This document shows positions 57,501 to 64,000 of a stretch of DNA of 64,000 bases, one piece after another. Under the pieces are notes generated by a model. That model was not told where the DNA came from. It saw nothing but the letters and a program-made list of their open reading frames with translations, and ran no database searches. Made by a program: the position numbers and the translations under genes. This DNA comes from Nageia nagi (Eukaryota > Pinophyta). Location of the stretch: positions 212,846,001 to 212,910,000 of the forward strand of contig JBITNC010000001.1 in the NCBI GenBank assembly GCA_050084985.1, in the 5' to 3' direction. Within the stretch, counting starts at the first letter, position 1. The number at the start of each line of letters is the position of its first letter.

Positions 57501-59860
57501 AAAAATAAAAAGTAAAAGATTCTAAAAAACAAAAGAGAATGGTTAATACTCATTCTCAAATGGATCATAACAACATGAGCCCTATGATGAAACTTACCAA
57601 GAAGGATAACCTAGTCATAGGTATCATATGTCTAGTAGAGATATATCAAGGAGAGGAACTCCTCAAGATACAAATGGTACTCATAGTCTTTTGTTAGATA
57701 TAACTTATCTAGCAAGAAGATACACTAATAAATAATGATAAAGAAATCACTTTAAGGACTATTACCCCATTATTAATGCATTTAGCTTATGCCATATTAC
57801 AAAAAGGTCCTTTTAAACCTAAGTATGATCATGTTATGCATTACCTACTAGATGGATGTCTTGTTTAATCATATATAAGATGGGATGATTACACCCTTTC
57901 CACCATATCTATAAGGATGGAAGAATTTGATGATATAATTTCAATACATACAACCACTCTAGTATCTGAATTAAGGAGCCATGATAGAGTGTATAATGAT
58001 GCTTGTCATATTCTAAAAATAAACATACCTACCCATAGGAATAATCATTATTCCTCTATCACTAGCCATATAAACCCTAGTACTACCCATACAACCCTGA
58101 GGATTATTCATAGAGATCCTAAATAAAGTAATCTTGATCCTTCAAGTCATAGGGTTGAAGAGATACCATCATATGTGTCTAGATAAAATCAAAATAAAAA
58201 ATAACTTAAAGTTAACCAAAGAATTATCCTATATAATGCAAATATACAAAAATGAAATGAACCAAGGAAATTGGGGAAAAAAGCATGTTTACAAACACAA
58301 CCTATGTTTCATGCATATAATTGTAAAACACCAATAGGAAAACCTAATAAATAATAGGTTTGAGCTTAACTTCAAAATAGATCAAGTTAAGGAGTAATAG
58401 ATAATAGGAAGTTGCCACCTAGAGCATGATCCTTATCTCCTCAAGGTCATAAAAACTATAAAGATCAAAACCTTTGATTACCTAGAAGAAGAGAGGTACC
58501 ACATGAGTAACAATAACTTTCAAGACCCCCTTTACCTTGACCTAGACATGAGGATAAAAACATTATGATCCTACACCTTTATATCAATAGGGGCGGGCAA
58601 TAATTTTTGCCTCCACATCAATCTCCTCTACCTTTTCCACCATATAAAAAAAGTTATTATGGTGATCAAACACCTTTTGAAAGAAGTTACTAATCATTTT
58701 AAACAAATAAATAAAAGGAATATAATAGGAATAGTAAACATCCTATAATTCCTATGCAACCAAGTAATGACTTCAATGAAAGGTTAATAGAGATTAAAAG
58801 AATGTTACATCAACAAAACAAACATAAAGTTTCTTACAAAATAATTTGTAATGAGCCCATACACCCAAGTTTTCCTAATATGTATATCTCTTTCAAATTT
58901 GAAATTCCAAAAATTGAATCTTTCAAAGGAAAGGAGGGTTCTAAAGAACATATAAGACATTTCAAGTATTCAAGTTATGCAATTTCCAGTGATGATGCTT
59001 TAATGTCATGTATCTTTCCTATGACACTTATTGGACAAGCAATGGATAGGTATAATAACTTAATTGAATATAATATCACATGGTATGTGCAATTAGCCAA
59101 CTTATTATTAGAATAATTTAGGATAAACATTATAGATAAGACTTCTATAACTGATCTCAGAAGATTACAATAATTTTAGGATGAGGTAGTCATAGAATTT
59201 ATCTCAAGATGTAGGGTGATTCTAAAAAGCATGCCTTATACTCTACCTTAATAAGAACTAGTGAAAAAATTTAGTCAAAGTTTTCTAAGATATTACCTTA
59301 TTGATTCAACAAAATAAGACATTTGAGGAAGCAATCTCTCAAGCTATTGTAATAAAAAAGCTTAAAGTCTAGGATGGAGAGCTAAAAGGTAAAAAGAAAG
59401 AATATTATGTTAGAAATAAAAATTAAGCAAAATAATCAATAAAAACAATGCTTACTAATAAATATAAAGAACCAAATCTTTTATAAAACATACCTAGTAA
59501 ACAAAATGAGGGAAGAAACTCTAGGTCACCATCAAAAAAGTTTACTCCTTTTATTGAACCACTTTATGATATTTTGAAAAAATTAATGGATCATCAAATG
59601 ATTACTTTATCTAAAATATGACCTAAAAGATTTGATGCAAGAGATAGTAAATGGTATAATGAGAATGTTTATTATCACTACCATCATCAAAAGAATCATA
59701 CTATAGGAAAATGTATAACATTACAACATAAGGTTCAGGATTTGATTGATCAAAGAAGATTACATGTAGATAATCCATTAACTATTCCTCATCAAAACTA
59801 AAAATATATCAAAATCCATTTCCTTAACACCAAGCTAATACCATAGTGTCACATGCACAA
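57501..59860 (+). pseudogene. Tat/Ogre-like gag, heavily decayed
   Basis: The best stretch is 58754-59300: KFEIPKIESFKGKEGSKEHI, RHFKYSSYAISSDDALMSCI, FPMTLIGQAMDRYNNL, then FRINIIDKTSITDLRRLQ and EFISRCRVILKSMPYTLP. This has the shape of the capsid domain of plant Tat/Ogre gag. Near 59660-59740 the zinc-binding segment reads YHYHHQKNHTIGKCITLQHK; the first Cys is now Tyr or His, and the family G before H is Asn. Upstream segments (57917-58126 and others) are unrecognised N-terminal gag. Stops replace Gln and Trp codons throughout. Confidence 0.7.
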
Positions 59861-61980
59861 AAAGTTAAGTAAATGATAAAGGGCTTCAAGATGCCTCTAC
59901 TTTTGTTACCATGGTAAGTATAACCATGATAGCCCAAAGGGCATAAGGAAGATAAGATGATGTTTCTAACAATAAAAAAAATGATAATGTTGTACTATCA
60001 AATATAACTAAACCAAAACATCCTAAGGTTTTAGTAAAAGAAGGTTGATAATATCAATTGAGAAATTCATAAGTAAAGATGTCTTTCTTTGAGTTATAAA
60101 GAAATAATTATTACAAATAATTGAGTTGGATATCAATGACCCTAAAAGCTTTGTGTCTTTTGTGGGAAATATTAATACAAGCCAAAAGCCCACTATTTCC
60201 TTCTATGATCATGAAATAAGGCTATTAAACCATTCACAAGTTCAAGATTCTCCATAACATATTTTAGCCAAGATAGATGGGAGGCCTTATAAGAGGATAT
60301 TAATAGATGAAGGTTTTGCAATAAATATTATTTCCACAACTATCTATAAAAACTAGAATCTTCCCTTCTCACATATATGTGCACCTTCTTTACAATTAAG
60401 AGATTTCAATAATGCTTTATGCTCAATGATGGGATCTATCTCATTGCATATTACTATGGGATCTAAAATAGTATAAACATTATTACAAGTTATCAAAGGA
60501 GATATAACACATATAACCTACTCTTAGGAAGCCTTGGATTAGAGACATGCCATGTATCCCATAAACATATCATAACTATCTAAAATATATTCACAATGGG
60601 ATGGTACAATATGTACTTTGAGATGAAAATCCATATTCCCATTGCAATTACACACATGTTTTAGGAGAAAATGCTTTACCATCTACTCACTATTTAACAA
60701 TTATTGTAGTTCCTAAAAAAGTGTCAATAGTAGATATTGATAAAAAAGGTTCTTTTCCAAGTTCATCAAAAGGGAAGGATCTTGTTGATTTTGAACTACC
60801 TCATATACCAAATATTAACAAGTATCCATTACCAAAAATAGAACCAACATTCTTAGAAAAGCAAACATGGGAAGAAAGAGCATGAAAGTTAGATGAAGCA
60901 AGCAAAGCCTCATCATAAAAAGCATCTTGCACTAGAAATTCATCAAATAATGATAGTGCAATAAAATATGAACCATGTAATATCTATCATGTGACTATAA
61001 GATTAACAGATTATGGAATAGGGGTTTTTAACATTAATGATGTCATTTTTAACATCCCTATATCCAAAATAATAGGAAAACCTAAAGAGTCTCCTAGCAT
61101 AGTAGGATACTTAACACCATTGGGGTAGTTACCTAATCAAACACTTTTTGTATATCATGATCCAATAGAACCACCTATTCTCCCTTTACCTCAATCTAAT
61201 GAAGGTATCTTCTATAATTCATTAGAGTATTTATCATAAGATATAAGATCATTTATTCAAATATACTTGATATATGTTAGTGGAAAGGACAAGGTATAGG
61301 ATGATACAAATAAGTACCTAGGTACACCATTGATATTTATTATTAGTTTTCTAGTGATAAAATAGGATTAGGTTATAAGAATAAAAACCAAGAAGTATCT
61401 AGTTGCAAAATGATTGAATTAGAAACAAAAGCTAAAACCTTTGAAAACTCATGTGAAACACCTAAATGGATGATAAATCAGGATGATATGAAGTCCAAAA
61501 TATTATCCTTAGGAGGATTATTTTCTAATATATCATTGATATGGTGGAAATAATGAAAATATATGATAACCTTACATATAAAATAGACTTTGATTAGTTT
61601 AGAAGTGATTATTTTGAGATAATAAGTCTAGAAACTCCAATTAGTTTTTCCTTGTACTTTTTGGTAGATGAAGAGACTGCAAACTTTACATTGATTCCTA
61701 AACAACATATAATATAAGATTTTAAAGATATAGATACAATCTTACGAATTCTAGATTTGAATATTAACACCACCTTAGAAGAACAATATGAAGGTGAGGA
61801 TGAAGAATACAATGCAAATCATAATAATTGGATTCCAATACCCGACCAATTGGAGGAAGGATCTCACATGTTAATTGAAGAAACCATTAAGGTTAACCTA
61901 AGTGATGATCCTAATAACCAAAAAAATATTCAATTAGGGAAATCCCTTATTTAAAAGGAAAGAAAAGAATTCATCATAAT
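59861..61980 (+). pseudogene. Tat/Ogre-like protease and linker
   Basis: Near 60265-60345, KIDGRPYKRILIDEGFAINI fits the Tat protease site (L-I-D-G-G-x-A-x-N-I), with Gly now Glu (GGA to GAA), so the enzyme is inactive. The linker toward RT (about 61000-61960) is acidic, with NLSDDPNNQKNIQLGKSLI at its end, as in the other Tat element before RT. Several stops are present. Confidence 0.65.
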
Positions 61981-62760
61981 ACTTAAAAAAAATAGAAAAT
62001 ATTTGCATGGTCATATGTATATATGCTTGGAATTGATCCTAACTTAGTAGTGCATAATCTTTGTATAAAGGAGGGTGCAAAACCTATTAAACAAACATTA
62101 CAAAAAATGCATCCTACAATTGTCCTAGTTATAAAAGAAGAGTTGTAAAAACTATTGGAAGTTAAGTTTATTCATCCTATTGATTATTTTGATTAGATTT
62201 CTAATATGGTACTTGTCAAGAAATCTACTGAGAAGATTCAAATATGCATAGACTTTAGATATCTAAATAAAGAATACCCTAAAGATGACTTTACTCTACC
62301 AAACATAGATAATTTAGTCAATTCTATTATAGGATATGAAATGTTGTCACTCATGGATGGGTTTTCAAGATACAACCTAATTAAAGTATCATCATAAGAC
62401 TAATATAAAACCATATTCATAACACCTTAGGGAACATTATGTTATAAAGTAATGCCTTTTGGATTGAAAAATACTAGAGCTAACCTATCAAAGAGCCATG
62501 ACATACATTTTTCATGATTACATGCATGATATTATAGAGGATTACATCAATGCTGTATAGGTTAAATAAAAAAAATAGGAAGATCATCCCAAAGTACTCA
62601 TAAAAATATTTGATTGGTAACTAAAACATAAGATCTAATTGAATCCAAAGAAATTTGTTTTTGGAGTAACATCTAGGAAATTGTTAGGTTTCATCATCTC
62701 TAGGTGAGGGAAATTGAAGTAGATACTAACAAGATAAAAGCAATAATAAATATGTTACTC
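61981..62760 (+). pseudogene. Tat/Ogre-like reverse transcriptase
   Basis: Recognisable as LPEIDPN-type entry (MLGIDPNLVVHNL), then KFIHPIDYFD*ISNMVLVKK, ICIDFRYLNKEYPKDDFTLP, YEMLSLMDGFSRYN, and CYKVMPFGLKNTRA. The catalytic box has become YINAV (62543-62557): both Asp of Y-V-D-D are gone. Frames are broken by stops and indels. Confidence 0.8.
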
Positions 62761-63262
62761 CCCTCAAAAATAAAGTAACTATAAAGCCTACAAGGTAAGT
62801 TACAAGCCATAAGGTGCTTCATTTCTTAGTTATCAAAAAAATTTAAACCTTTTAACAAAATCTTAAAGAAAGGGATTACATTTCACTAGGGCAATGAACA
62901 ATAAGAAGCTTTTGACAAAATAAAGCACTATCTCCTTTCAAAACTTATTTTAGTACCACCTAAGCTGAGAGAACCATTCCTATTATACATATCCACCATA
63001 GAAATAACCTTAGGAACTAATATTGCACAAAAGAATGAGAATAGTAAAGAATAAGCAATATATTACCTTAGTCAAACTTTTGTTTGCTATAAGATTAAAT
63101 ATATATACTTGGAAAAATTATGCTTAGCAGTAGCATTTATAGCTAAAAAATTAAGACATTACATACTAAACCATACAATTTATGTAATCACCAAAGTAGA
63201 TCCTTTGAAATATATGATGAATAAAACTTATCAAAATACAAGAACATCTAAATGGATTAATT
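62761..63262 (+). pseudogene. Tat/Ogre-like RNase H, truncated
   Basis: Near 63055-63255, in one frame: IYYLSQTFVCYKIKYIYLEK, LCLAVAFIAKKLRHYILNHT and DPLKYMMNKTYQNTRTSKWI, the RT-linked RNase H. Sequence homology ends abruptly after SKWI at about 63262. The second RNase H, integrase and 3' LTR are missing. Confidence 0.8.
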
Positions 63263-64000
63263 ATTGTTAGAAACCTTGTATCCTTTGAAGAGATATATTG
63301 GTTGAGATATTGCATGTGAATGGTTGGTAGCATGTCTTGTTCTTTAAAAGTAAAAGGATGGGATATTATTAGATTTTCTTCATTTAGATCTAAGGGTGGA
63401 AAATTCCAAGTACAAAAATAATTTATGATATTTTCTTTTCTGATGGAACTAGTCACATAATTGTTACTTCTAAGAAAATAAATCATCTCTAAGTAATTAA
63501 GCTATCCTACCTCCTTTTGAATCCCATAAAAAGCTCTTTCTCTTTCTCTTTTAATCCATGTGCATTCTTATATTAAATATAATATCTTATTTTTATAAGG
63601 ATATGTAATTTGTAACTAATTTACAAGGCATATATAAAGTTTTATTACAAAAGACTACTTTTAATGAATGGTAGAATAAAATATGGATTCACGGTGGCCA
63701 TCCTTTGAAAGTTTGTTGGTCCATAATTACTATATTGTAAAATATTTTTTAAACTACACATTTTTGGATCACCCCCATATGACCCTAGCATTTGGTTTAT
63801 TTCTTCTATAAGGCATCACCATATTTGGCATAGAGTTTCTGCAGTGACTTACACTAGAAAAATGTGGGTAAAGGTTACAAAATATGACCAATCACTTGTA
63901 TACATCATTTTATTTTGAAACTAAGCTTGAATTACTTGTATTAAATCTATTATGCATGTATATTGAGGCATTCATGACCTCCACATCAAATGGAAAGACT
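63263..64000 (+). repeat. Fragment of the giant-LTR family
   Basis: From TTGTTAGAAACCTTG the sequence matches a tandem unit of the giant LTR (compare 4652-4885 and 5230-5440): CCTTTGAAGAGA, AGTAAAAGGATGGGATATTATT, TTTAGATCTAAGGGTGGAAAATT, ACTAGTCA. After 63490, CCCATAAAAAGCTCTTTCTCTTTCTC...CCATGTGCATTCTTA resembles 4510-4565. The left end lies within the unit, so this is a truncated copy or a deletion joint with the RNase H remnant. The right end is outside the window. Confidence 0.65.

Overview
This window looks like a transposon-dominated, AT-rich intergenic stretch from a very large seed-plant genome. The evidence is plant-type Ty3/gypsy (Tat and chromovirus-like) and Ty1/copia elements, plant initiator-tRNA-Met primer sites, a plant mobile domain (PMD) pseudogene, plant-type degenerate TTTAGGG arrays, a CACTA terminus, and massive C-to-T/G-to-A decay of coding remnants. 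A gymnosperm is my guess from the very long LTRs and abundant interstitial telomere-like DNA; it is not proven. I see no intact host gene, tRNA, rRNA, or bacterial or organellar operon.

Layout, left to right. 1-2360: 5' part of a minus-strand gypsy element (protease, gag, PBS, LTR). 2365-3530: degenerate TTTAGGG array. 3570-7388: a 3.8-kb solo LTR. 7620-8075: fragment related to the Tat-like element at 57 kb. 8075-10785: CATTAA-rich array with three copies of a ~300-bp repeat and a pure 435-bp hexamer tract, grading into CCCTAA-type arrays (10785-11510, 12930-13095). 13261-22040: a Tat-lineage Ty3/gypsy element, complete in layout but inactivated, with two ~0.87-kb LTRs and a 5-bp target duplication, nested in a copia-like LTR remnant. 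22046-25662: AT-rich DNA with another CCCTAA patch and possible exons of an unrecognised gene. 25663-39952: an old 14.3-kb composite element (LTR, gag, no recognisable pol, antisense PMD pseudogene, PPT, LTR) interrupted at 32624-38321 by a younger 5.7-kb copia element with a perfect TSD. 39965-40780: degraded DUF4283-type ORF. 41000-44070: duplicated G-rich/linker/C-rich telomere-like cassette, one copy holding a 964-bp TIR element. 45197: right end of a CACTA transposon. 45615-50482: a second giant solo LTR (4.9 kb, minus) of the 3570 family with a perfect TSD. 50690-51880: minisatellite and polypurine tract of another element. 53280-54820: minus-strand 3' end of the composite-element family. 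56200-63262: degraded plus-strand Tat/Ogre-like element, cut off at 63263 by a fragment of the giant-LTR family.

The parts do not form a pathway. They record successive insertions: an old telomere-like and hexamer repeat substrate, then retroelements, then nested insertions, solo-LTR recombination and cytosine-deamination decay. The most unusual items are the giant solo-LTR family (two copies plus a fragment), the gag-plus-antisense-PMD element without pol, an extra acidic ORF with a SUMO-interaction-like motif upstream of gag in the copia element, and the paired opposed telomere-like cassettes. All identities are from reading the sequence by eye; no alignments or database searches were run.
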